DNA of 64,000 bases, taken from contig BQMF02000036.1 of the NCBI GenBank assembly GCA_027922465.2, forward strand, positions 434,001-498,000. The letters are read 5' to 3'. The position numbers and the translations under genes are program-made. This document shows, one piece after another, positions 33,946 to 44,340 of the stretch; positions within the stretch are counted from its first letter, which is position 1; each line of letters begins with the position of its first letter. The notes beneath the pieces were generated by a model, which saw only the letters and a program-made list of their open reading frames with translations, searched no databases and was not told the DNA's origin. The stretch comes from Turritopsis dohrnii (lineage: Eukaryota > Cnidaria > Hydrozoa > Anthoathecata > Oceaniidae).

Positions 33946-36478
33946 TTACTGATGGCCAAGAAGAAACATCTGTTTTTCGCACAAAGCCTGGAGTTTTCAC
34001 CCATTCGGCATTCAGAGATTTTTATGAGAAGTTGAATTTATCAAAGATACAAAGGCCAGAGCAAGTCAGCATTGTCACTAGTGGTAAACTTTCCACCACG
34101 AAATTATCGTTTGATGACTATACTGAGAAATGCAGAAACTTTCTTGCAGATTACTTCAGCATTGATGTTTATGACTTGCTTAATGAGAATATTAGGTTTC
34201 CACCAGCATATATGTGTAGAAAGAAACTTTATGATGTCAATGCAAAATTTGAATTACCCAATACAGTTTTGATAGAAGGCTATAATCTTATCGAACATTG
34301 TAAAATGCTTCATCTTGATGACATTTGTGATAAACTGCAAATTGAACTTTCATCAATTGCTGAAGAAAAACAATTTCTACTGTTTGATTATGTAAAGCAG
34401 TGCATCTTCATCGTACATTACAGTGAAGCTGACAGTGAAGAAGGAGCCCTGAAAGACTTGAAGGCTGGTGATAACTTTTACCGATTGTTTTTCTATGTAT
34501 TCGGTCCACTTCTTGGAGATGACCTCTCATATGTCAATGTAGTAGCTGCGCCAAATCTTGAACATGAATGTGAAAACCCTCTTATATTAAACAAGTTTGA
34601 CATTTTTGAATCGGATTTGGCAGACAGATTTCTTGATTTACATTCCTACATTGGCGATATCTTACCAAAACTACTTCATAAAGCAAACCAAAGTCACCAT
34701 CTAGTAATACTTGCAGTTAGTTATGTCTTCAGTTTCCTGGCCATTACAAAAATTGGATCAGATCTTTTATGTGGGACAGTTTCTGAAAAGATATTATTAA
34801 TGTGGCTAACTGAAGAGCAGTTTAAAGTTGTGTTCCATGAGAAGCTGTGGAAAATAGTGACTGGGGGATATGGTTCTGGTAAATCTGTAGTGACAAGATA
34901 TCTTCTTAAACATTTAGTGAACAATGCAACAGAGCCTGTAGATATATACTTTGTCTTATTTGACAACGATAGTTTGTTCCTGAAGGGCTTTGAAGATGTA
35001 TTCCAGAAAATAAAAGATGCTGGCCGTGCTGTAAATGCAAATGTCCTTTTTGGGAACTGTAAAGATACAGAAATGTGGCTATCACAGGAATTTGAGCAAA
35101 TTTGTGTAAGCCAAAGTAAAAAGATTCCTTTCACTGTTTCAAACATACTGCTGGCCATGATAGAGAAGATGAAATCTTCAGGCAGAAGGTTTCATCTGAT
35201 TGTAGATGAGCTTGATGCTGAAATCATCAATGCAGTTGAAGCACTTGCGCTGAAAAACATATTCAAAGAAAATGAGGTATCCCTGAACAAATCCCATATT
35301 TTATTTTCGATGCGTTCAATGGAGAAAAGGCGTGCTAATGTTATTGGAGAAGAACGAATTGAACATGAGTCTTTCCAGTGTTATAAAGACTGTGGAATGG
35401 AAGTAATGTCGTTATCATTATCAATGCGTACCACTAAACAAGTATCTAAAATCATTGAATTATCAGCAGAAGGAATCTCTCTTCCAAATAGAGTCTTGCA
35501 GCCACCACAAATATCGGATTCCTGTCAAAGCAATATACACAATCAATCAAATGAAATATCCGGTCCTGTTAATGTTAGCACAAGAACTGAAACAGAATCA
35601 GAACCTTCCTTAGACCTACCACGTTTACCTTCAGTGCGGAATGACCTGCAGGTTCAGCATTCAAATCCAGACGACATTGATTCAGTCGCTTATGAAAATG
35701 AGGAGAAGTATAAAGGCTCAAATGCAGTTGTGGAAACCAATTTCATCTTCCAACAGTCTGTGGACTGTGGACATAATATCAATGGTCGTAAACCAGTTTT
35801 GGTATTTCTAAATCAACAAGGAGAGCTATCGGCTATGGAGAAATCAGTTTTGTTGTCTCTAGCTTTCCAACGCCACGTCTACAGTGAAGGAAGGAGAAAC
35901 GAGAAACGAATGATCATATGTAATGATGAAAATGAATACCAAATGTGTTCCTCTGTGTTGGATAGTTTAGGAAAGAAATGGACTTTTTACATACCTGGCG
36001 CTTCGGATGACCAATCTTTCAACAAAATGACTTTTAATAGAAAAACAGTACTGACTGATTATACTGGATGTAGAGGCTTGGAATGTTCAGAACTTGTTGT
36101 CCTTATTGACCCAAAGGATCATTTCAAAAGGCAGTTTTTTATTGAGAAGATTTCCAGGTGTACTGATCATTTAGTCCTTATTGTTCCTTATCCTTATGAT
36201 GAAGCATTATATATTGGAAATGAAAGAGAATCAATGGGTAATGTTGTGAAAAAGTTATGCCATCACAGTGACAACAGTTTCCTAGATATTTATTCATATA
36301 TATTGACTGAAAGTCAAGACAAAGAGATTCCACATGCTGTTTCCTCTCTCAGCAGTGAGTCAAAGGTAACTACCATCAAAATCAACAAAAATCATCCCCA
36401 GCACAAGAAATATTGCAAAGTTACCGAACCAGCTGAGGTGCCAAGTAAGCCTAAGCCAGATGAAAATGCTGCATCACG
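33946..36478 (+). CDS. Exon 4: large Schlafen-like / SF1 helicase-like P-loop NTPase
   Basis: The main exon, open for over 2.5 kb. Model residues 213 to about 1019. The first 300 residues resemble the region ahead of NERD/DUF2075-type ATPases (FLLFDYVKQCIFIVHYSEAD, then LKAGDNFYRLF), but the nuclease-type E-x-K is missing. Walker A is GGYGSGKS (34863-34886, residues 519-526), preceded by the LTEEQ helix common in SF1 proteins. Walker B is HLIVDELDAE (D633, E634). LSLSMRTTKQVSKII resembles motif IV, TGCRGLECSELVVLID (about 919-934) motif V, and ISRCTDHLVLIVP motif VI. The spacing matches the Schlafen C-terminal helicase domain. A 90-residue polar insert (35490-35740) separates the halves. The exon probably ends at donor 36365 (AAAG/GTAACT, phase 0) or 36478 (CACG/GTATTC, phase 2). 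Without splicing it would stop at 36539. NTP hydrolysis is inferred from motifs. Confidence 0.8.
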
Positions 36479-36723
36479 GTATTCAGTTGTTCCTTTATTT
36501 ATTGAAAGGCAATTTTCATTATCCTCTTTGAAACTTTGAAATAGAAATATTCCCTGAAATATTTTGTTTCAGTTATGGCGTAGGAGCAATATTTGATGTT
36601 TTCAGGTTTTGTTTCGGTCTGTTGTTTTCGAACACTTTCTATTGATTCAAGTATACCGATACATTGCATGTCAGTGTAGTTATATTTGATAGTTTTATCA
36701 TTTGTATCTTTAGCTTCATGCAG

Positions 36724-37013
36724 CCAGAACCTGTACAAGATCTTCAGGGACGAATGTTATCTGATAATTCCATAGAACTCACTTGGGTTCATCCTGAGAA
36801 TTCGTTTCAAGTGGCAAGAACGAAAATGTCGGCGAATACATCCCAAACTAGTGAGGAATACAATATCATACACCCACTTTTCCATGGCAACAGAGTCCAA
36901 CTAACTGTAGAAAATCATTTAACATGTGAATTTGTAATACATGCCATCAGTAAGTATGGAGGCATACTGTCTGCACCAGCTGAGATACATTACCCGTCGA
37001 ATATTATTCGAAG
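36724..37013 (+). CDS. Exon 5: fibronectin type III domain
   Basis: The acceptor is CTTCATGCAG (exon from 36724, phase 0, joining donor 36365) or ATCTTTAG (exon from 36714, phase 2, joining donor 36478); both keep the frame. Donor GAAG/GTATAC, phase 2. It codes PEPVQDLQGRMLSDNSIELT, a W in strand B, and FVIHAISKYGGILSAPAEIH near the end, which fits the FN3 pattern (conserved W, then Y/F-x-V-x-A-x-N/S-x-x-G-x-S). FN3 domains bind proteins; in an intracellular protein this one is probably a structural or ligand-contact module. Confidence 0.7.
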
Positions 37014-37115
37014 GTATACTTTGTTTGTTCTGAACACTGTTCTTTATATTATTAAGGTAGCTTTCTTGGAAGTTTGACACAATGCTTATATCATGATGTT
37101 TTTGGATGTTTTTAG

Positions 37116-37202
37116 TCAACCATCAAACTCGCCTACTCAAACTACGTCTTCTCCGCTCTCATCTGCACCTCCTAAGGAATCCTCATCGAGTAATGTTGGA
37201 AG
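37116..37202 (+). CDS. Exon 6: Ser/Thr/Pro-rich linker mini-exon
   Basis: Acceptor ATGTTTTTAG, donor GAAG/GTAGAC; 87 bases, phase 2 at both ends, so skipping would keep the frame. It codes SQPSNSPTQTTSSPLSSAPP and then KESSSSNVG. It begins with the same TCAACCATCAAAC as exon 7. Likely a flexible linker between FN3 and ankyrin repeats. Confidence 0.65.
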
Positions 37203-37346
37203 GTAGACTTTATTTTCGTTTCTTTATTTTGTAAATTTGACAGAAGAAAGTTCCAAAGTGCTTGTGATGATGTTTAACCAACAGTAGTTTGTTTACATGC
37301 TTAAGTAGTTTCGCTAATGCTGATGTTTTCATCGTTTTCTTAATAG

Positions 37347-37402
37347 TCAACCATCAAACATGGAAGCTGCGTCATCCTTATCCAAGAAATACACTTTCGC
37401 GG
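37347..37402 (+). CDS. Exon 7: second linker mini-exon
   Basis: Acceptor TTTTCTTAATAG, donor GCGG/GTATGT; 56 bases, phase 2 in and phase 1 out. It codes SQPSNMEAASSLSKKYTFA. Its start and upstream intron resemble those of exon 6, which suggests exon duplication. The phase-1 end joins exactly to the ankyrin exon at 41171. Confidence 0.65.
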
Positions 37403-38061
37403 GTATGTATCATTTATTTGATATAGTCAATTTTAGACTTAAGATTTTCTACCTTATTTCCCATATTTCTGTTTAAACACAGTGTTAATTGACTAGTAAT
37501 CAAGTTTCACTTTGTATGTATCTATTGTTTCTCTAATTACATGCCCTTACTTCATAAAGTTCACTTTTTTTGGATTCCGCAGTGGAATTATTAACTAGTA
37601 CTGAAAATCTTTGAAAGGCATTGGCACAGAATCGTAAAAGGTTCTATATGTACATTCTTGTAGTCATGAAAATCAATATCGAAAATGAAATCAAGATTAT
37701 TATGCTACATTGTAGCCATATATATATATATCTTCTGATTGTAAAAAAACTTAAGAATGTAATGAATGTTAAGTTAGCTTATACATCGTAATAGAACTTT
37801 TTGTTCAACCGTCTTATTTTGCCTAACTCAACTGATTTGGCTCCGCTGTGTCCTTAATGTTAGGGTATGGCGTAGATAACAGAATAAAACTGTGTTTGCG
37901 ATAGAGGAGATTCTTATAGACGAGTTTCCAATGTTAATTACACTTTTATACCTTGTACATACTAAACATTAAATACAATGTACGAAAATAGATAGGAAGT
38001 GCTAATGTGTATTGAAACTTTGTAATGTCGATTGTCTTTAAGGGGAACATTTTGAAGTGTA
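37403..38061. other. Intron 7, left part
   Basis: Contains a diverged single arm of the 10771-11003 MITE family near 37455-37510 (ATTTCTGTTTAAACACAGTG). Otherwise nothing is recognised. Confidence 0.45.
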
Positions 38062-38963
38062 CAGTGTGTCCACGAGAAAGTGGGCACCTTGTTTAAAACA
38101 TAAATAACTTTTCGAGTTTTTAACAATACAATGCGGTTTTTATACCGTTAGAAAGAGGGGTGTTTGAGCTTTCCAAAAATATAAGTTGTTATTTATAAAA
38201 ATTTTTATTTTAAAAAATATTAAGTATTTTTTGTTTCGATACGCTTGTTAATTTTGTAATGATCAATAAAACAGATTTTTCACGAGCAATTAACCTTTTG
38301 TTTCGTTGAAACAACCACTGTTGTTAGTGTTGTGCTAATTTTGTCACGAAATTTTTTGAAAAGACACAAACCTTTTTTCATTGTGTAAACTTACCTTAAA
38401 GTTTTTATTATGATTTAATAATTTCATATTCCCAAGCATTGCCAAAACCTTTATAAGCGAGAAAACAAACTTTTATGAAATTCATTCAATTATGCAGTTA
38501 AGTTTCATGAGACGAAAAGTTATGTAGCTGTTATTCAGGCTTTTAGACAACAGTTTCTGGGTAGAAATCCCCCATCAAAAAGCACGATTCAAAGTTTTTA
38601 AAAGTTTGTAAAAGAGTTTTAGAAATGAAACTTCCATGTTTCAAGCTTGTAAAAACGTAAAGTTTTCGTTATGTAAACGCAGCTTTATTACAATATTTTA
38701 GCTTTTTATGATTTCCCATGCTACTCGAGTCGTTAACATCTATTCAAACAAGCGTTAATTGATCGTTATTGATTTAATGTCATGGTTTCATGGTAAAATC
38801 GATTATATTTCCCGAAAAAATGGTTTTTCTGTGAAAAGGGTCATATATTTAGAAAGAGCAAAACATTTTCTTTCTGTTAATATAAAAATTGAAAAAAACA
38901 AGCACGAAAAACAAAAGATATGCTTATTAAAAGTTAGGTGCCCACTTTCTGGTGGACACACTG
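38062..38963 (+). mobile_element. Mariner/Tc1-like element, 902 bases, degenerate
   Basis: The 28-base terminal repeats (CAGTGTGTCCACGAGAAAGT outward in, and its inverted copy with one mismatch) are flanked by TA on both sides (38060-38061, 38964-38965), as for the IS630/Tc1/mariner group. A short frame near 38515-38600 reads YVAVIQAFRQQFLGRNPPSK and then STIQSF, matching the N-terminal helix-turn-helix of such transposases. No catalytic part remains, so it is non-autonomous. Located in intron 7. Confidence 0.85.
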
Positions 38964-39051
38964 TATAAAGAGACTTTTATTTCCTGCGAGGCTGCGTGCG
39001 CATACTCACAGGAAAATGACTTGACTTGATTAATGTTGCAATATACCGTAA

Positions 39052-39311
39052 AGCTGGATTTCCAATAGAAAAAAATGATACGCGTATCGTATCAAAATCT
39101 GGCATCTGATTGGCCAGATTGGTTGATCTTGATACGCTACGGTACGACACGTGAAAAGTTAAATTGAATTCAACTTTTTTAACGTAGTACGCGTATCGAA
39201 AATTATTTAAACAAAAGAATAATTATAAATAATTATCTCACCAGCCAATCAACAAACTCAATATGATACGTTACGATACGTGTATCAACTTTTTCTATTG
39301 GAAATCCAGCT
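39052..39311. mobile_element. PIF/Harbinger-like MITE, 260 bases
   Basis: The inverted ends AGCTGGATTTCCAATAGAAA are perfect for 22 bases and continue imperfectly through GATACG-rich subterminal repeats. The TAA duplication at 39049-39051 and 39312-39314 fits the T-W-A preference of PIF/Harbinger. Non-coding, intron 7. Confidence 0.8.
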
Positions 39312-40210
39312 TAATTATCGAGCAAAGAACACTGGTGTTTATAAACATTACGTCACTAAGAAACTCATCTATAGCGAAGAGGGTGTTAACGTAAATGGGC
39401 GTCGATATTCAGTTTGAAATATATGAGTGTTTTTCCAAAATCATAAATTATAAAACTGTTTGAAAGGTTGAGCACATTTATGAATAAACTTTGTGTTTTC
39501 GATTTTACGATATCTACTACCCTAAATAGTGCAACTATTGCTTCAAGTTCGCTTTTCGGCCAACTATATTTTTTTTCTGGTGCTGTTATCTTTTAAATAA
39601 TTCTGTTTAATTAAATGAATGCTAAATGATGTTAAAATCATAGTCTGTGTTTTATATACAGCTTTTCCAGTTTTAACCGAAGTCGTCTCTCCTCCCAAGT
39701 TGCTGTCATGTTATTCTTTTGTTTTTGTCATGTGATCTGAACCATGTATAAGTTTCGAACATTATTAACTCTGCCTGTGTATATTTTCGAATAAAATAAC
39801 AATAAGTTCTTTTTCTTCCCGCCAAGCATAGTTCGATTATCTTCTCGTCGTTCAGTTGGATTGAAGACTTGTAAGCATCGGAGGTGCTGGTGTTATTAAA
39901 TTTTTGATACGTTTGAATCTGAATAAACAAATATTCTATCTTTTCATGCAAATATCTTTAGCAACAAGGTAAAAACATCTTTGATCAAGTTTTCATTTCT
40001 GTAGATTGTAGAATATTTTCAGATCCTGATCTGCTCTTGAATAAATGGAAATTTCGAAGATTCATTTCTCTTTAATTAATAAATCATTTCTGAATAATAG
40101 TAATAGTAAATAATTAGTTAATTCACATTTTCGACTTTTTCTATTTCTATTATATCGATCACATTTGAATTTGAAACATATCTGGTTTACCAATTTTCGG
40201 ATCCAGAACA
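39312..40210. other. Intron 7, middle part
   Basis: AT-rich; only a diverged fragment of the downstream satellite unit at about 40048-40065 is recognised. Confidence 0.45.
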
Positions 40211-40862
40211 GATGGAAATTATGAAGATTCATGTCGCTTTGAAATTTATTTACCATCAGTTAGAGCTTGAAAAGCTGATTAAAATGATATAAAGAACCAT
40301 ATGTCTGTGACGAACAGTTCGAGAGATACGCGTCATTTAGTTTTCCTATGACTTCATAGGTGGTGGGTAGAATAGATGGAAATTATGAAGATTCATTTCG
40401 CTTTAAGATTTATTTACCATCAGTTAGAGCTTGAAAAGCTGATTAAAATGATATAAAGAACCATATGTCTGTGACGAACAGTTCGAGAGATACGCGTCAT
40501 TTAGTTTTCCTATGACTTCATACATAGGTGGTGGGTAGAATAGATGGAAATTATGAAGATTCATTTCGCTTTAAGATTCATTTACCATCAGTTAGAGCTT
40601 GAAAAGCTGATTAAAATGATATATAGAACCATATGTCTGTGACGAACAGTTCAAAAGATATGCGTCATTAAGTTTTGCTATGACGTCATAGGTGGTGGGT
40701 AGAATAGATGGAAATTATGAAGATTCATTTCGCTTTAAGATTTATTTACCATCAGTTAGAGCTTGAAAAGCTGATTAAAATGATATATAGAACCATATGT
40801 CTGTGACGAACAGTTCAAAAGATATGCGTCATTAAGTTTTCCTATGACGTCATAGGTGGTGG
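40211..40862 (+). repeat. Tandem satellite, four units of about 164 bases
   Basis: Units start with GATGGAAATTATGAAGATTC at 40211, 40375, 40543 and 40707. Each ends with a TATGAC(T/G)TCATA palindrome and GGTGGTGGGT. The last two units carry the perfect cAMP-response-element core TGACGTCA. The array stops 300 bases before the ankyrin exon. Confidence 0.9.
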
Positions 40863-41170
40863 GTGCACCCATCCGCAGCGTTCCACAACCACCCACTCCA
40901 CTTGCGTCACTTCTGCGTACCACCAGGGGAGGTACACATCATAAAACGTCAGTTGTTTTGATTGGTTTAGAAGATAATCCCACAAAATTAACATTGTCAT
41001 TTCACAAAATTTCTGATAAATTCTTAAACCTTTTTTATTTAGTTTTACTTTTTATTTTTATTTGTTATAATTATTAATTATTAGTTGTTTAGATTTTCTT
41101 TCCATTTAAAATCTATTTTTATTTCGATTATTCTTCATTCATTTTATCATTTATTTTTCATTTATTTTAG

Positions 41171-41646
41171 ATCTTATCAAACGTGGTGACCTGACATCAA
41201 TCGAAAACATCCTAACGGTTGATCCATCGATCGTGAAGATGAGGGGTGATGATCGTGATGCCACACTTTTAATGTGGGCTTCTGCTTTCAACAAACTCTC
41301 AATTACTCGATTATTAATGGACAGAGGTGCGGAGATAGAAGTGACAGACAAATATGGACACACATCACTTCATTATGCTGCAGCTAATAATTCTACCGAT
41401 ACACTCACCTTCTTAATAAACTCCGCACCTCATCTTATCAACATACAAGATAACTACAACTACTTCACACCACTTCACTTCGCATCACGGAATGGTCATT
41501 TCGAAAGTGTTGAACTGCTCATACGTCACGGAGCAGATCGTCATATTAAAGATATAGATGGCGATACTGCATATGATGTGGCGTGTGGGCGGAAAGGTGA
41601 CGATGAAACGAAGAAAAGAATAAGGGAATTTCTTCTTCAACACTAA
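41171..41646 (+). CDS. Exon 8 (last coding): ankyrin repeats
   Basis: Acceptor CATTTATTTTAG; phase 1 entry gives D-L-I-K-R-G-D. The exon codes about 158 residues and ends at TAA (41644-41646). Four repeats are visible: an ATLLMWASAFNKLSITRLLM unit ending RGAEIEVTD; YGHTSLHYAAANNSTDTLTF; a FTPLHFASRNGHFESVELLI unit with RHGADRHIKD; and a final DGDTAYDVACGRKG cap. The T/S-x-LH-x-A-A and G-A-D hallmarks are intact. Ankyrin repeats bind proteins. The summed coding length of all exons is a multiple of three with no internal stop. Confidence 0.9.
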
Positions 41647-42343
41647 AAGTAAGTAAATATTTCATTTAGATGTTTTTATCAGAAAAAAGTTGGATGGAAA
41701 AGACTATTTTAATGAAAAGTTTCCTATCGTTACCATGATAACACGCTAATGAAATTTTGTTTTTGTTGTAGGAACCATCCGTGATGTCGATTTTAATTAT
41801 ATATACTTGAATTTATTTATTTATACATTATCGAAACACTTTCTATTATCGAAACAATTATAATTATCATGTTAACTAACCAACTTCGTGCCCAAACTCC
41901 TAATTATATTTAATGCAATTATCCTATTCAAAGAAAGACCCCTCGCAAAGTCGCTAATGTAAAAAAACCATCTTTCGTTTCATGTTTGTTTAGTTTTCAT
42001 GATTCGATTTATTTATTTATTGATGAAGTTGATTCATTTTTAATCCAGCATATATGTTAACTTATAACAACTTCGTACCCAGACTCCAAATGCAGTTGAT
42101 GCAATTATCTTATAGAACAATAGACCCCCCCGCAGAGTCGCTACTGTAAAAAAAATCGTTTCTGTTTCGTGTGTTTGAAATTTGTTACAAGTTGATGTTT
42201 TTAAGTCAGAGAAAAGTTTTTATCTGTTTATACATGAAGATTATAGAATTTATTTACAAAATCAATTATTTTATAGTTCAGATATTGTAGACCCCCCGCA
42301 GAGTCGCTACTTGATTCATTATGTTTTAACCAACCTGATTTTA
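41647..42343 (+). other. 3' untranslated/downstream region
   Basis: A possible 3'UTR intron runs from AAA/GTAAGT (41649) to TTGTTGTAG (41771). Several AATAAA-like sites are present, none clearly the polyadenylation signal. Three copies of the C-rich 21-base motif lie here. Confidence 0.5.
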
Positions 42344-42470
42344 ACTGTTTGACTGTTCTATAAAAGTTTTAACAATAGTGTGATGTTTTCCTCTTCAAAG
42401 AAACTTATTTATAACGCACACAGCCGACAACATTTGTGAAGAAGTGTGCAGACCCCCAGCAGAGTCGTTA
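41936..42470 (+). repeat. C-rich 21-base motif, four copies at 161-186 base spacing
   Basis: AGACCCCCCGCAGAGTCGCT and close variants at 41936, 42122, 42289 and 42450, with a TAAAAAAA- or GTAAAA-type stretch after the first two. The motif core is more alike than the sequence around it. A fifth copy is at 132. Confidence 0.75.
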
Positions 42471-43419
42471 ATTGAAGGTTATGAGTTCGTGTTTTGCAAT
42501 CTGGTCATGTTTGGTTTATGGAAGGAATATTATTGAATGTGAAGTGTTGTTCATGTTTTGTTTTTGAAAGTTTCAAAGAAATTGTTTAAAATTAATCGTG
42601 TCGTTATGTTGTGAGATAAACTGCTCCACCCTTGCCTCGTTTTCACGTAGAATCTGCATATTGATATTTCGTCACTAACTTAAGTATTTCTTTTTATTGA
42701 CGAACCTCATAAGTTGGTTCAGGAATGGAAATTATGAAACATTTGGCGTCTGTTTAAGATTATACCTTATTTGTTTGGCTCTCCAAGTTATCTAGCCTCG
42801 TTTTGAAATGATAGGACTTTAATGCTTTCACGTTGGCAAAAAGCTGTAGCATTGTGACATTGATGATCAATGTAACAAAAATACATCACGTAGGATTTCT
42901 AAAAATAGCATATTGCCAGAAATAAATTCCCAAGTGAATTGAAAAGAATAGATTTAGTTATTCTTTGATGCAATAGTTTGTGTAGTATAGTTGTAAATGG
43001 TGATATACTTCCATTACATGATGACATCTCCATGTGCGTTTGGGACTTGTTTATCAACACCCCAGTCTTCAGATGAGCAGGAAACAGACATTTTTTTTAA
43101 TCATCTTCAGTTCCCAAACTTCACAATAAAGATTGTCGTTTCTGCAAAAAGAATTTGATATGTTTATGGAGAGCCCTACATCATTATGGAATCAGATTTC
43201 ATGTATTAAGGAGATAATCAATATTGCAGAGAAGGGGAAAAGTGTCCGCATTGTAATTATCGGTTATTCTTATCCAAGATAATTTTCCAGTCGTTATTAA
43301 AGATACAGAGGACTCTCTATGACTTTCGATTATTCAAACTCTCCATAATTCGAACGATTTTGTTTCCCCATCGAGGTTTGAGTTGAGAGAATCTGCTTTA
43401 TGTCTTAAAGACTGTTGTC

Positions 43420-44185
43420 ACACCAAAAGTCAATGAATTACTTATTAGCCATAAACGACCTCGAAAGCTTCCAAAAGAATTCTCCAAACGAGAGAATTCT
43501 CGAAATCAGAGACAATTATAAAAAAGCCAGGAATGAATACAAAGATATTGATCAGAAGTAAAAAAGTTTCATTTCTCAGAAATCTTTGTAATGAACACCA
43601 GAAATTCGACCAACAAAGCTTCCTAAAAACTCAATCCAGACACAACAACAGTTTTGTCATCAAACAAAAGCAACTTTGCAGATGTAAAGAAAATAATTCT
43701 GGGTCTCGGCAGGAATGACTGTTCCACCCGGATATGACTAAATACCGTCTAATTTCTCAAACCGGTAGTCTATTCCACCTCACCAATCGTAACCATAGTA
43801 AACAATTCATTTCATTAAAAAATATTTCCAGAGAGCTTGAAAATTCCATGTGTGTGTCTAGTACCCAAGATTAACCAGTCTAGGTATCCACCAAAGAATC
43901 ATCGATGAATTTTTTATTTTCATGTTTACACTAGCAGATCTTTTTAAAATACAAAATGACATAGTGTAACTTTTCTCAAAACAGGGAGGTTACGCAGAAG
44001 TACGAAAACACATAGGGCTATGGAGACGCGGGTTTATAAATTTCGCTCTGCAACCCAATGGACCCTCGAGTGTGTATTTAGAATGGACGTTATTTATAGG
44101 GGCGCTTTTCTTGAAAACACAAGCGAAATCTTTCGACCCTGTGGTCGTCTTGTTATTATTATTATTATTATTATTATAAGTGTAC
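43420..44185 (+). pseudogene. Degenerate LINE remnant, second copy
   Basis: Duplicate of 1135-1900 with its own added shifts and stops; the (ATT)n tail at 44154-44177 is longer than in the first copy. Not coding. Confidence 0.55.
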
Positions 44186-44236
44186 ATGTTGACAACTGTA
44201 TCAACATTCGTCCTGTTCTTAAGTGATGTACTTAAC

Positions 44237-44335
44237 AACGTAAACAATGAGTTTAAGTAAGTAAGTAACTGGGAGTTTAAGTAAGTAAAGTAACTGGGAG
44301 TTTAAGTAAGTGAGTAACTGGGAGTTTTGAGATGC
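44237..44335 (-). repeat. Triplicated SINE-tail fragment
   Basis: AAGTAAGTAACTGGGAGTTT occurs three times in tandem here, against one at 1992-2026 in the first copy; local expansion after the duplication. Confidence 0.7.
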
Positions 44336-44340
44336 AGGCT

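Larger units (their letters stand above)
42344..44340. repeat. Segmental duplication block 1, second copy
   Basis: Collinear with 1-2110. The LINE remnant of this block lies at 43420-44185. Confidence 0.9.

Noticed and set aside
34721..35158. 145-codon minus-strand frame inside exon 4
   Set aside because: Antisense shadow of the conserved NTPase coding sequence; it overlaps the P-loop on the other strand.
36365..36539. Gene ending at the stop at 36536-36539 with FN3 and ankyrin belonging to another gene
   Set aside because: Good donors occur before this stop, and all downstream exons join in phase to the ankyrin stop; the single-gene model is simpler. It is kept as an alternative in the exon 4 entry.
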